64,000 nt of DNA from Flavobacterium sp. WC2421 (lineage in GTDB: Bacteria; Bacteroidota; Bacteroidia; Flavobacteriales; Flavobacteriaceae), in contig NZ_CP162004.1 in the NCBI RefSeq assembly GCF_040822115.1, forward strand, positions 310,001-374,000. The letters run 5' to 3'. The notes below the pieces were generated by a model, which had not been told where the DNA came from, made no database searches, and was given only the letters and a program-made list of their open reading frames with translations. Made by a program: the position numbers and the translations under genes. Positions 52,496-62,138 of the stretch are shown piece by piece (within the stretch, counting starts at the first letter, position 1; each line of letters opens with the position of its first letter).

Positions 52496-54790
52496 TTATA
52501 AAGAAGCATTAATTTGTTTTTTCTTTTGTTTTTCCTGCGCATCAATTACAGCAATTGCTGCCATATTGACCATCTCTTCTACACTTGCACCTAATTGAAA
52601 AATGTGAACTGGTTTTCCCATTCCAAGCATAATAGGCCCGATTGAATCCACTTTGTTTAATTCTTTCAATAATTTATACGTAATATTAGCAGAATCTAAA
52701 TTAGGAAAAATTAAAGTGTTTACCTTTTTTCCAGCTAGTTTAGAAAACGGGAATTTCTCTTTCAGCATTTCTGGATTCAAGGCAAAATCTGCTTGAACTT
52801 CACCGTCAATAATAAGGTCAGGATGATGCTCATGTAAATAAGCTACTGCCTGTCTTACTTTAGTAGCATTAGCATCACTAGAAGAACCAAAGTTAGAAAA
52901 TGAAACCATCGCTATTACTGGCTCTACACCAAACATTCTTGCTGTTTTAGCAGTCATAATAGCAATTTTTGCCAAGTCATCTGCAGAAGGATCGATGTTT
53001 ATCGCAGTATCTGACAAAAACATTGGACCACGAGCAGTCATCATCATGTTTGTAGTCGCCACAATAGAGGCTCCAGGCGCTTTTTCAATTAATTGCAACA
53101 TTGGTTTCACTACAGAAGAATAACTTCTAGAATGACCTGTAACTAATCCATCAGCCTCTCCTTCATTGACCATCATGGCAGCAAAATAATTTCTTTCACG
53201 CATTAACTTTTCAGCATCATATAAAGAAATTCCTTTTCTTTTTCTAGTTTCCCAATAGGTAGTCGCAAATTTATTTCTTCTAGCGTCTTCTTCTTTTATT
53301 TTAGGATCAATTATCTCAATATCAGCATCAAAACCTAATTCTTCTTTTAATTCTAAAATAATTTCCTTGTTTCCTAATAAAATAGGATGTCCAATTCCTT
53401 CTTCTAATACAATTTGTGCTGCCTTAAGTACATCTAAATGATCTGCTTCTGCAAATACAATTCTTTTAGGATCCATTTTAGCTCTATTGGTAATCAATCG
53501 AACCATTTTATTATCATTCCCTAATCGGTCTAGAAGTTCTTCTTCGTACTTATGCCAATCAGTAATAGGGTTTAATGCCACACCAGAATCCATAGCAGCT
53601 TTAGCAACTGCAGGAGCCACAATAGTAATTAATCTTGGATCAAATGGTTTTGGGATAATATAATCTCTACCAAAAACTAATTTAGTAGCGCCATAAGCAA
53701 CATTAACTTGCTCTGGAACTGACTCTTTAGCTAATAAAGCCAATGCTTTAACAGCAGCCATTTTCATCGCTTCATTTATTTTAGTAGCGCGAACATCTAA
53801 AGCACCCCTAAAAATATATGGAAACCCAAGTACATTATTCACTTGGTTAGGATGATCAGATCTTCCTGTAGCCATGATAATATCTTTTCGTGTTGAAATA
53901 GCAAGATTATAATCTATTTCTGGGTCTGGATTTGCCATTGCAAAAACGATTGGATTATCAGCCATTCCCAATAACATTTGAGGACTCATAATATCTCCAG
54001 AAGATAGTCCTAAGAAAATATCTGCTCCCTTTAAAGCTTCTTCAAGACTTACTGGCTTTATATCTTTTGCATATTTTAATTGCATAACAGATAGTGATGG
54101 ATTGTCTTTTGTCAAGACTCCTTTACTGTTAAACATCAATATATTTTCTATTTTAACTCCTAGTAAAACATATAAATCAGCACAAGCTAATGCTGCTGAA
54201 CCTGCACCTGAAACTACCATTTTCACATCCTCAGCTTTTTTATCAGCTAATTCCAATGCGTTTATTAAAGCTGCAGAAGATATAATTGCTGTTCCATGTT
54301 GATCATCATGCATCACTGGAATATTCAATTCTTCAACTAACCTACGTTCAATTTCAAAAGACTCAGGTGCCTTTATATCTTCTAAATTTATCCCTCCAAA
54401 TGTAGGAGCAATATTTTTTACGGTTTGAATAAATTCCTCAATATCTTTAGTACCAATCTCAATGTCAAAAACATCAATATCTGCAAAAATCTTAAACAAT
54501 AATCCTTTTCCTTCCATAACTGGTTTTGAAGCTTCAGGTCCAATATCTCCTAGACCCAAAACTGCAGTTCCGTTAGTAATTACCGCAACTAAATTTCCTT
54601 TAGCTGTATATTTATATACGTTATTTACATCTTTAGCAATTTCTAAACAAGGTTCAGCTACACCAGGTGAATAAGCCAAAGATAAATCTCTTTGGGTTGC
54701 ATATTTCTTAGTTGGAACTACTTGAATTTTTCCTGGAGTAGGTTTTGCATGATATAATAACGCTTCTCTTCTTTTGCTGTTTTTGTTCAT
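52496..54790 (-). CDS. maeB: NADP-dependent malic enzyme with phosphotransacetylase-like domain
   Basis: This 764-residue protein has a malic enzyme domain (about 1-420; [21 protein letters not shown] and the dinucleotide-binding [13 protein letters not shown]) and a C-terminal phosphate acetyl/butyryltransferase-like domain (about 430-755; [21 protein letters not shown]). It decarboxylates malate to pyruvate and makes NADPH. In MaeB-type enzymes the C-terminal domain is regulatory (acetyl-CoA binding) rather than catalytic. A TATCTTTG motif is 25 bases upstream. Confidence 0.96.
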   Translation of the reverse strand: MNKNSKRREALLYHAKPTPGKIQVVPTKKYATQRDLSLAYSPGVAEPCLEIAKDVNNVYKYTAKGNLVAVITNGTAVLGLGDIGPEASKPVMEGKGLLFKIFADIDVFDIEIGTKDIEEFIQTVKNIAPTFGGINLEDIKAPESFEIERRLVEELNIPVMHDDQHGTAIISSAALINALELADKKAEDVKMVVSGAGSAALACADLYVLLGVKIENILMFNSKGVLTKDNPSLSVMQLKYAKDIKPVSLEEALKGADIFLGLSSGDIMSPQMLLGMADNPIVFAMANPDPEIDYNLAISTRKDIIMATGRSDHPNQVNNVLGFPYIFRGALDVRATKINEAMKMAAVKALALLAKESVPEQVNVAYGATKLVFGRDYIIPKPFDPRLITIVAPAVAKAAMDSGVALNPITDWHKYEEELLDRLGNDNKMVRLITNRAKMDPKRIVFAEADHLDVLKAAQIVLEEGIGHPILLGNKEIILELKEELGFDADIEIIDPKIKEEDARRNKFATTYWETRKRKGISLYDAEKLMRERNYFAAMMVNEGEADGLVTGHSRSYSSVVKPMLQLIEKAPGASIVATTNMMMTARGPMFLSDTAINIDPSADDLAKIAIMTAKTARMFGVEPVIAMVSFSNFGSSSDANATKVRQAVAYLHEHHPDLIIDGEVQADFALNPEMLKEKFPFSKLAGKKVNTLIFPNLDSANITYKLLKELNKVDSIGPIMLGMGKPVHIFQLGASVEEMVNMAAIAVIDAQEKQKKKQINASL

Positions 54791-54814
54791 TTTTTAATGT
54801 TTTATTCTAGCTTA

Positions 54815-54822
54815 CAAAGATA
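54815..54822 (-). promoter_or_regulatory. Candidate -7 element TATCTTTG for maeB
   Basis: The minus strand reads TATCTTTG, an exact TAnnTTTG match, 25 bases before the maeB start. -33 box not clear. Confidence 0.5.
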
Positions 54823-54887
54823 TAAGACTTGGTTTAAAAAGCAGACTTTTCTTCTATTCTTTTAAAAAAAAACCAAACCCTATTTGT

Positions 54888-54923
54888 AGAAAAAAAAATA
54901 GCCGCACTAAATTGCAGCTATTT
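54888..54923 (-). terminator. Terminator of the sugar operon/CBS gene
   Basis: On the minus strand AAATAGCTGCA-ATTTAG-TGCGGCTATTT (11-pair stem, one mismatch) is followed by a long T-run to 54888. It lies 23 bases after the CBS gene. Confidence 0.9.
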
Positions 54924-54945
54924 ATACTTATTTTTAAATTCTATT

Positions 54946-55380
54946 TTAACCTTTTGATCCACTAATATAAGAATCCAAATGCTGAATTGTTTCTTTTTGA
55001 ATTTCTATTATTGCTTTCACTACGTCACCAATTGAAATAACACCAGTAACGGCATCATTTTCTACAACTGGTAAATGTCTAACCCTTCTTTTACTCATAA
55101 TTCCCATACAGAAATCAAGATCATCCGTTGGTTTTACCGTAATGACATCCTTTTCCATGATTTCATGTACAAACGTATCTTTTGAAGCTTTATTTTTTAG
55201 GACAATTTTCCTAGCATAATCTCTTTCAGAAAGTATTCCTTTTAAAATATTATCTTCAATGACTAATACTGCTCCAACATTTTTTTCTCCCATCACTTTC
55301 AATGCATCATATACGGTGATTGTAGAAACTATAGAATGAACATCCTTTCCTTTTGTGCTTAATATTTGATTTACAGTCAT
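54946..55380 (-). CDS. Two-CBS-domain protein
   Basis: This is a 144-residue soluble protein consisting only of two CBS motifs (about 8-62 and 75-130; KNVGAVLVIEDNILKGILSERDYAR and RVRHLPVVENDAVTGVISIGDVV, read in parts). Such stand-alone pairs sense adenosine nucleotides or NAD-type ligands. It lies 69 bases after the trehalase gene and before the terminator, so it could be read with the sugar operon, but it may have its own promoter. Confidence 0.9.
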   Translation of the reverse strand: MTVNQILSTKGKDVHSIVSTITVYDALKVMGEKNVGAVLVIEDNILKGILSERDYARKIVLKNKASKDTFVHEIMEKDVITVKPTDDLDFCMGIMSKRRVRHLPVVENDAVTGVISIGDVVKAIIEIQKETIQHLDSYISGSKG

Positions 55381-55449
55381 GTTGAAAAAATTTAGTTGAC
55401 TATAAAGTTAAAAAAAATAACATACAAAATACAGCTTTACAAAAAAAAA

Positions 55450-57321
55450 TTAGCCTTTAAATAAATCTTCCGGAGAAGTAAGTCTATTTAGTTCTTGTTT
55501 CAAATGATCGTTTAGTATTTGCAATCCATATTGATAGGACGCATTAACCCATCCAAAACCTTCTTTAGAAATATAATCGAATTCCGTCCCAACATTACCA
55601 TACTCTGCAAAAACTTTATGGGAACTGGTTTCCAAATCAAATTTCTCTGGAATCGTTCCATTGTATTCCACTGCATTTTTAGTAATCAACCAAAGCCATC
55701 TGTACACCATTTCTTGGGCTTTATCAATAAAACCATAATTAAGTAAGCCCTCCCACAACAGCATTTGGTGTGGAGCCCACCCAAAAGGATAATCCCACTG
55801 CCTTTGTGGCGCATCCTCAGGAAAATTTGCCGTACTTGCTTTTGTACTTCCTGTAATTCCTCCACTTTTTATAAATTGTGGCAAGGCTACTTCGACTAAT
55901 TGTTTTGCCTGATGAGCATTGCATAATCCGGCCCATAAAGGGAAAAAAGTAGTTGCAGCTTCAAAAGGGAATTGTCTATTATTTACAAAATCATAATCAA
56001 AATACATAGTTGATTCTTCATTCCAGCATAATTCATCCATTTTTTCTTTTCTTGAATTTGCTTTGGATTCCCAATCTTTAGATGTGTAATGAGTATCAGC
56101 TATTTGTATTTTATCATCATAGAAATTCTTAATCAAAAAGGCTATATCTTTTTCATATTTGTAAAGAAAACTATTTACATCAACTGAATTTAAGTTAGCA
56201 CAAGTATTAATCAATCTATTAGTAGTGTCATGTCCGCTTTCGCGTAAACTTCTATCATGAACAAAATACTCATCAAGTTCAGCATCAACAATAGTTCTAT
56301 TTAAATATTGCTTTTCAAATTCTCTAATTGGCAAATTATATTTTATTGCATACGATTCTAAAACATCATCAAAATGTCCTGGCTCCACTTCAAAAGGCAT
56401 TCCTACACCACCTGACTTATATCTATTTAATCCTGTAGGAGTCAATCGACCGCCTTGCACCATCCAAACTGTATTGTATTCTAGAATAACCGTTTCTAGA
56501 TGGCCTTTCAACCATTCTAAATTTGGAACTTTATTCTTTACAATCTCAACTAATAAAGAGGAGTATAATGGTGGCTGTGTTCTAGTTAAATAGTAACTCC
56601 TATTGGCATTTAGTATTTTTCCGTAGTGAACAATTTGATATTTAAAGTTATCTGCTATAGCCATCGCTTTCTCCAGCTGATTATCAATTAGCAATCCAAC
56701 ACCAATAAAATAGCTATCCCAACCATACATTTCATTAAATCTCCCACCTGGGACAACAAATGGAACTCCTTGTAAACTGTATAATTTTTGCTCTAAAGCC
56801 AACGCAAGAATCCCGGGTTTTGTATTCAACGTATCAACATACTCTTCTGTATAATCTTCCGGTAAAACTCCTACTTTGAAATTTTGCAGTTCTTTTTCTA
56901 AATCCTGAAAATACTTCACCCCTTGTTTATCTTTAGCGGAAACATATAGAGTTGGTATTTCATTTGTCGTTTTTTCATCTTGTAGAATTTGCATCAGGCC
57001 TTTCTTATCAATAGTTCTAGTAAGTTCATCCCAATAATCCTCTCTGATTTTTCTCGAAATACGATCTACAGGCTCCTCTTGAATCCGTGTTAAATCGACT
57101 TCACCCAATTCCGTTTTTTTATCTTTGAGGACTGCCAGTTCTTGAAGTAAATTTGCCAAATGATAGGTTCCTTCAATTACTCTTTCTTTTTTAGTTTTTT
57201 CATCAACTAAAACGAATCTTTTAGGACCATTGTCATCCTTTGTAATCTTTTTATCATTATCAGTATCCTCTTGAAGCAAAAGTTCGCGAAATGTTTTATC
57301 TATGTTTAGTGAAATTTTCAT
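55450..57321 (-). CDS. Cytoplasmic neutral-type trehalase (GH37) with Ca-binding N-terminus
   Basis: This is a 623-residue GH37 enzyme splitting trehalose into two glucose. Signature 1 PGGRFNEMYGWDSY is at about 191-204; catalytic Asp365 is in RESGHDTTNR; signature 2 QWDYPFGWAP is near 505. There is no signal peptide, so it acts in the cytoplasm. Residues 19-30 (DTDNDKKITKDD, then NGPK) form an EF-hand-like loop resembling the Ca-binding motif of fungal neutral trehalases such as yeast Nth1, and RESGHDTT is also fungal-like. It overlaps the MFS gene by 4 bases. Confidence 0.93.
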   Translation of the reverse strand: MKISLNIDKTFRELLLQEDTDNDKKITKDDNGPKRFVLVDEKTKKERVIEGTYHLANLLQELAVLKDKKTELGEVDLTRIQEEPVDRISRKIREDYWDELTRTIDKKGLMQILQDEKTTNEIPTLYVSAKDKQGVKYFQDLEKELQNFKVGVLPEDYTEEYVDTLNTKPGILALALEQKLYSLQGVPFVVPGGRFNEMYGWDSYFIGVGLLIDNQLEKAMAIADNFKYQIVHYGKILNANRSYYLTRTQPPLYSSLLVEIVKNKVPNLEWLKGHLETVILEYNTVWMVQGGRLTPTGLNRYKSGGVGMPFEVEPGHFDDVLESYAIKYNLPIREFEKQYLNRTIVDAELDEYFVHDRSLRESGHDTTNRLINTCANLNSVDVNSFLYKYEKDIAFLIKNFYDDKIQIADTHYTSKDWESKANSRKEKMDELCWNEESTMYFDYDFVNNRQFPFEAATTFFPLWAGLCNAHQAKQLVEVALPQFIKSGGITGSTKASTANFPEDAPQRQWDYPFGWAPHQMLLWEGLLNYGFIDKAQEMVYRWLWLITKNAVEYNGTIPEKFDLETSSHKVFAEYGNVGTEFDYISKEGFGWVNASYQYGLQILNDHLKQELNRLTSPEDLFKG

Positions 57322-58532
57322 GATTTAGCAGTTAGTTTTTTTAATATAAAGAAAGAGACTAATAATAAAGACATTGGAATCAAAGTATAATAGAACGCAT
57401 TTTCAGGCCCTTCATTTTTAAACAAATACCCAATTACTCTTGAACCTAATGTACCTCCTAATGCTGAAAAAACAACAATTAAACCCGTCATGGAACTGTG
57501 CAGTTTCTTGGGCAAAGCACTTAAAACAACTGAATTTAAAAGGGGATATATTGGAGCGATAAACAATCCCACAAGAGGAAATGCAAATCCTATTAAAGGA
57601 ATATCTCCTAGCGAATTGATTTCTTTAACATCCAGCCCAACCGTCCTTGGCAATACAAAAATAACGATTAACATGGCCATCACAATACAAAAACTAAGGA
57701 CCCAAATCCAATTTATACTTTTAGTAATTACACCCGCAAGTAATCGTCCTACCGCCAAAGTAATAGCCAAAATACTCGCCATCATTATGCTTATATTCTC
57801 TGGAAGGTGTAATACTTTACTATTAAAAGTAGGCAACCATGACATAATTCCTTGTTCAATCATTACAAATAGAAAGGCACTAATTACAAAAACAATAGTC
57901 AGTAGTTTAGCAAACAGCTTGAACATTTGTTTAAAATCATCCGCTAAATCAACTCCAGGAATATCGGTTTGGTCTTCAAATTTGGCAAAGAACAAGAATC
58001 CAAATGATAACAATGAAATTCCCGCTAATAACCAATACACGTTCAACCATGCATCAGGATCCGATTCTGAGTTGAAAGCGGGGAATAAAAAGTATGCCAG
58101 CGCAATTCCAATCATAAAAACCCCTTCAATACTACTCATTAAACTATTGTGTTCTTTTTGATTTTCAGTAACGGTTCCAATAAGAGAATAAACGGACACC
58201 TTTATCAAAGCAAATGAAACTCCAACAGTCGCAAAAAGTATTTTAGCTGTTTCAAATGAGTTTCCAAAATACATCGTAATACAAGCTACAGATACCAAAG
58301 CTAAACCAATAAGCATGGCTTTTTTATAACCTAATCTAGGCAAAAAAGAAGCTATCAAAAAAGAGACAATTGCGATAGGTAAATCTTTAAAAGCCTCTAG
58401 AATACTAGCTTGTAACTCATCTACTCCATAATTTTTTTGGGCTTTTAAAATCACTATTCCTACACTATTCAATAGAATAGCAAAGACAAAATAATTCAAA
58501 TACATCGCTAATTTAATAGTACTTTTTTTCAT
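57318..58532 (-). CDS. MFS transporter of sugar operon
   Basis: This is a 404-residue inner-membrane protein with about 12 helices. It begins MKKSTIKLAMYLNYFVFAILLNSVG and shows the inter-helix basic motif RLGYKKAML after helix 2 and the motif ALAYFLFPAF in helix 6, read in parts. It is unlike the SLC45-type importer at the head of the operon, so the cluster has two different transporters. Its position between kinase and trehalase (overlap of 4 bases with the latter) suggests uptake of trehalose or another sugar, but the substrate cannot be read. Confidence 0.88.
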   Translation of the reverse strand: MKKSTIKLAMYLNYFVFAILLNSVGIVILKAQKNYGVDELQASILEAFKDLPIAIVSFLIASFLPRLGYKKAMLIGLALVSVACITMYFGNSFETAKILFATVGVSFALIKVSVYSLIGTVTENQKEHNSLMSSIEGVFMIGIALAYFLFPAFNSESDPDAWLNVYWLLAGISLLSFGFLFFAKFEDQTDIPGVDLADDFKQMFKLFAKLLTIVFVISAFLFVMIEQGIMSWLPTFNSKVLHLPENISIMMASILAITLAVGRLLAGVITKSINWIWVLSFCIVMAMLIVIFVLPRTVGLDVKEINSLGDIPLIGFAFPLVGLFIAPIYPLLNSVVLSALPKKLHSSMTGLIVVFSALGGTLGSRVIGYLFKNEGPENAFYYTLIPMSLLLVSFFILKKLTAKS

Positions 58533-58561
58533 TTTTAATTGGTTTTATTATTTTATAAAAA

Positions 58562-59500
58562 CTAGCTGTCCGTATTCAAATAGGTAGCAATATTAATCCC
58601 CTCTGGTAATCTCCCTACGTTTTGCAATTTTAAAACGGCTAACTTTTGAGCAATCGTAATGGTTTCTTCAAAATTTTTATTCAATAATTGCGCATACAAA
58701 AAACCAGTCCAAAAAGCATCTCCAGCACCAGTTGTGTCTTTTATCTCATCAATTTTTTGTGCTTTTTGATAAAACATACCAAAATTTTTATCAGATAAGA
58801 CCACCCCATCTTTCCCTTTAGTCAAGCATATTGTTGCCGCACCCAAATCATGAAAATAGTCAAAAATAAAATCTTCGGTTTTTGTTTCAGCAAAAAGACG
58901 ATAACAATCATCTTCACTTAATTTTACAAATGGGTTTGTTCCCAAATATTCTTTCAAAACCAGCTTAGCTTCCTCTCTATCTGGCCAAATTCTCTCCGAA
59001 AAATTAATATCAATACTTGTTTGCAAACCTAACGATTGGGCTTTTTTTGCACTTTCTAAAATAGTCGTTCTAGCTGGGTTTTTGCTTAATGCAAAACAGG
59101 TTGTATGAAAAATTTTGGCACTTGCCAATAAATCGTCTGGAATTTGACTCTGATGAATTTGGTAATCTGCCTCTCTATATGGAATAAAATCAGGAGTTCC
59201 AGTCGATTTTGAAACAAAAATAACAGAAGTTGGCTCTGTATCTGATTTTCTTATTTGGGAAGTAATCACCTTATTTGCTTTCAGTTTACGAACAATATAT
59301 TCTCCCAATCCGTCTTGACCACAAGTTGCCACTAAAACAGAGTTCAAACCTAACCTTGCCGCATTCACCGCTACATTAGTTGGAGAGCCACCTAAAAATC
59401 GGTGGTAATCTTTTGTTCTGTTTATTGAAGTATTTACTTCGTGTCCTATAAAATCTATCAGTACTTCCCCTGCACAGATTATGTCAATTTTCTTTTCCAA
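58562..59500 (-). CDS. PfkB-family sugar kinase, probably fructokinase
   Basis: This is a 312-residue ribokinase-fold enzyme: the N-terminal GEVLIDFIG and GGSPTNVAVNAARLG (about 34-48) and the C-terminal anion hole and base in DTTGAGDAFWTGFL (about 256-269). The catalytic Asp is in GAGD. The GGSPTNVA pattern is typical of fructokinases. Next to a GH100-like hydrolase (1 base away) it would phosphorylate fructose freed from sucrose. The specific sugar is inferred. Confidence 0.9.
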   Translation of the reverse strand: MEKKIDIICAGEVLIDFIGHEVNTSINRTKDYHRFLGGSPTNVAVNAARLGLNSVLVATCGQDGLGEYIVRKLKANKVITSQIRKSDTEPTSVIFVSKSTGTPDFIPYREADYQIHQSQIPDDLLASAKIFHTTCFALSKNPARTTILESAKKAQSLGLQTSIDINFSERIWPDREEAKLVLKEYLGTNPFVKLSEDDCYRLFAETKTEDFIFDYFHDLGAATICLTKGKDGVVLSDKNFGMFYQKAQKIDEIKDTTGAGDAFWTGFLYAQLLNKNFEETITIAQKLAVLKLQNVGRLPEGINIATYLNTDS

Positions 59501-59501
59501 T

Positions 59502-60677
59502 TTAAACTAAAAATTTAAAATTTGTATTTATACTTTGATGCAACATTACTGTTGCGGCGCCACTCCATGCACAAAATGGAACTCCGTTTGGCTTTTGAGT
59601 TTCACTATTGAAATTTTCATAAAAACTATAATCCTCCACTTTGTTCACTGCATTTATAGCCTCTAATATTTCTAATGCTTCGCTACTTTTGTTTTTAGAT
59701 TGTAATGCTAATCCATAAAACCCATTGACCATAGACCAACTACCTCCATTATGAAATTCATTTGGATAATTTCTAAATTCATATTTGCAATTGTTCTTCA
59801 AAAGATTCCAATCAATATCACTTTCCTCTATTGGAGGCCAAAAGGCGGGCAACAATTGTAGAGGTCTTTCCTTTTTCAGTTCAATTGAATACTCTAAAAT
59901 AGAATGCTGAAAATTTTCTGATCCAATATTTAAGTATAGCGCCAATGAGTTAGCAAAAGCATCAAACTGGGTTTTGTAACCCGCTGGTGAAAAAGAGCAA
60001 GGCATAAATTTGTTAATATTTATTTCGTTGTATGCTCTTTCATGGTATTTCTCTCCAACTGAATTTGGAGTAAAATTAATTTCAATCTGTTCCGTTATTT
60101 TTTCTATTTTTTCTGTAATTGACTCCTTCTTTGCAAAATGATTGTAACTTCTTAATGCCCAAATTCGGAGCAATTGATCGTATAAAACATAGCCATCCGT
60201 TATATATTCATCAGCCCAATTTCCAGAAAGCGGGACATACAACAGCCCTTTATTATTAAACTCCCAAGCCTCAAGAAGTTGCAAGCATTTTTGAATGTTT
60301 TGTTCGTATTTTATTACGAAAGAAGGATCCTTTTTATAAAAAGCATATTGACAAATTCCAATAACAAACCAAGTAACTGCATCCACTCTTCCTGCTAATC
60401 CACCATAACTAACTTCTACATCGGCTCCATTTGTCATTACATTTGAAGGGATTGTTCCGTTATAATGTTGATTTTCAGCCAATGTGTCTAATGTTTTACG
60501 AAAGGTTTCTATCAAATCATTATCCCCAGATGCTAAAGCGGCCAATCCACAAATTACTCCATCACGAGCCCAAACTCTTTTGTAATTAGAAATATCCTGA
60601 GCACTCGCTAAAAACCCCTCAGTTGACGAAGCTCTATGCAACAATTCCATTGCCTTTTTATAATTTAAATCATTCAC
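59502..60677 (-). CDS. GH100-like (invertase-type) glycoside hydrolase
   Basis: This is a 391-residue protein without signal peptide, predicted (alpha/alpha)6 barrel. The blocks YKRVWARDGVICGLAAL (about 28-44), NWADEYITDGYVLYDQ (about 155-170), HNGGSWSMVNGFYGLAL (about 325-341) and FCAWSGAATV near the end resemble GH100 alkaline/neutral invertases and more loosely amylo-alpha-1,6-glucosidases. Acidic residues in ARDG and DEY are candidate catalytic ones. It overlaps the importer gene by 8 bases and precedes the fructokinase by 1 base, so intracellular sucrose hydrolysis is the simplest role. It could act on another glucoside. Confidence 0.75.
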   Translation of the reverse strand: MNDLNYKKAMELLHRASSTEGFLASAQDISNYKRVWARDGVICGLAALASGDNDLIETFRKTLDTLAENQHYNGTIPSNVMTNGADVEVSYGGLAGRVDAVTWFVIGICQYAFYKKDPSFVIKYEQNIQKCLQLLEAWEFNNKGLLYVPLSGNWADEYITDGYVLYDQLLRIWALRSYNHFAKKESITEKIEKITEQIEINFTPNSVGEKYHERAYNEININKFMPCSFSPAGYKTQFDAFANSLALYLNIGSENFQHSILEYSIELKKERPLQLLPAFWPPIEESDIDWNLLKNNCKYEFRNYPNEFHNGGSWSMVNGFYGLALQSKNKSSEALEILEAINAVNKVEDYSFYENFNSETQKPNGVPFCAWSGAATVMLHQSINTNFKFLV

Positions 60678-61974
60678 TTAATTCCACTTTTTTTGTTTTA
60701 ATAAATAAGGTACATATCGCACTAATAACCAATAGTACTCCTGCAAATGTGATCGCTAATCTAGGATCATTGTTTAAAAAATGTTTTAAAATATACCCGA
60801 AAGTAATCGTTTGGATAAACATAGGAATAACAATCATCATGTTAATGATTCCCATATAAACCCCATAACGTTCTTTAGGAATATTGTTCACCACCATTAA
60901 ATAAGGGATCCCCATCATACTTGCCCAACCGATTCCAAAACCAGTTATAGCCGGGAATAATAAATATTTATTTTCAATATGCGGAAATATTAAAAATCCT
61001 ATTGCTGCTAATACTAAACATGAAAAATGCACCATTTTTGGCGAATATTTCTTTGCAAAATAGACCAATCCAAAAGCGCATAAAAAAGTAACGACATTAT
61101 ACCATCCATTTACTAAGCCAGTCCAACTAACAGCCTCTCCATATAATTTCATGTCTTTTTGAGGAGTAGTATGCCAAACAGAAAGAGCAATACTTTTTGA
61201 TGAATTTTGCCAATAACAAAATAAGGCATACCATTGAAACAAATACACCAAAGCCAATTGCCACATTACTTTTGGCATGTCTTTTATTGCTGAAAATATA
61301 TCCACAAATGGAGTAAAAACATGTAAGGGTTCCTCTTTAATTTTTTTTAATTCTTCTTCAGTAGGCGGAATTTCTTTAGTAGTATGTGAACTCCACCAAA
61401 CGGATCCAATCGAACAAACTGCACCAAGAAAAAAGGAAGCAAATACCCAAGTGGGTAGTTTCCCTGTTGTTCCAATAAAAATTAATGGGAAAATAAATAG
61501 TGAAACGTTTGCCAAAGTTTGCCCAAAACCTGTAAAAAAACTTTGAGCTTGAAATCCTGTAGGCTGTTGATCAGTATCTAGTGTATCAGCAATGAAAGCT
61601 CTATAAGGTTCCATAGCTGTATTATTACCTACATCTAATATCCAAAGTAACCCTGCGGCCATCCATAACGAACTACTAAAAGGAAACATAAATAAAGCGA
61701 TACTACATATCAAAGCTCCAATAAAAAAGTATGGCTTTCTTCTTCCTCCTAATTTTGGAGACCATGTTTTGTCACTCATTGCACCTATAATTGGCTGAAT
61801 CAACAACCCTGTTAGTGGACCAGCAAGATTAAGCAATGGTAATTGATCAGGACTTGCGCCCAAAAAATCATAAATGGGATTAACGGCGCTTTGTTGTAAT
61901 CCAAAACTATATTGAATTCCGAAAAACCCAACATTCATATTAATTATCTGCCAAAAACTAAGCTTTAATTTCAT
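60670..61974 (-). CDS. SLC45/GPH-type disaccharide importer (MFS)
   Basis: This is a 434-residue transporter with 12 helices. The N-terminal NMNVGFFGIQYSFGLQQSAVNPIY and the loop GRRKPYFFIGA (about 76-86) match SLC45/sucrose-proton symporters; the RRKP-type loop between helices 2 and 3 is diagnostic. It heads the sugar operon and overlaps the GH100-like gene by 8 bases. It probably brings sucrose or maltose in with protons. Upstream lies a LacI-type palindrome pair. Confidence 0.88.
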   Translation of the reverse strand: MKLKLSFWQIINMNVGFFGIQYSFGLQQSAVNPIYDFLGASPDQLPLLNLAGPLTGLLIQPIIGAMSDKTWSPKLGGRRKPYFFIGALICSIALFMFPFSSSLWMAAGLLWILDVGNNTAMEPYRAFIADTLDTDQQPTGFQAQSFFTGFGQTLANVSLFIFPLIFIGTTGKLPTWVFASFFLGAVCSIGSVWWSSHTTKEIPPTEEELKKIKEEPLHVFTPFVDIFSAIKDMPKVMWQLALVYLFQWYALFCYWQNSSKSIALSVWHTTPQKDMKLYGEAVSWTGLVNGWYNVVTFLCAFGLVYFAKKYSPKMVHFSCLVLAAIGFLIFPHIENKYLLFPAITGFGIGWASMMGIPYLMVVNNIPKERYGVYMGIINMMIVIPMFIQTITFGYILKHFLNNDPRLAITFAGVLLVISAICTLFIKTKKVELSE

Positions 61975-62068
61975 TGCACTTCTTTATAAATTAATTATTT
62001 CGTAAATTTTTTAGATATTTTATTTAAAATTAATTTTTAAATCGACAATTTATTGCATTATAAAAATA

Positions 62069-62101
62069 AAAACGTTTTCGGAAGTACCGAAAACGTTTTC
62101 G
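62069..62101. promoter_or_regulatory. LacI-type tandem operator (also a 13-bp hairpin) before sugar operon
   Basis: AAAACGTTTT (62069-62078) and CGAAAACGTTTTCG (62088-62101, perfect 14-base palindrome) have centres 21 bases apart, two helix turns. The central CG with A/T arms is the LacI-family operator form. Positions 62069-62081 and 62087-62099 are also exact inverted repeats with a 5-base loop, and the minus strand is T-rich after it, so it may end the 62139 gene. It is 95 bases before the importer start. Confidence 0.65.
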
Positions 62102-62138
62102 AATTCTTAAAATAAACTTAAATTATAACTTTGTAGTT

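Noticed and set aside
52496..54790. Malic enzyme/phosphotransacetylase fusion as a novel fusion
   Set aside because: This domain order is the normal architecture of MaeB.
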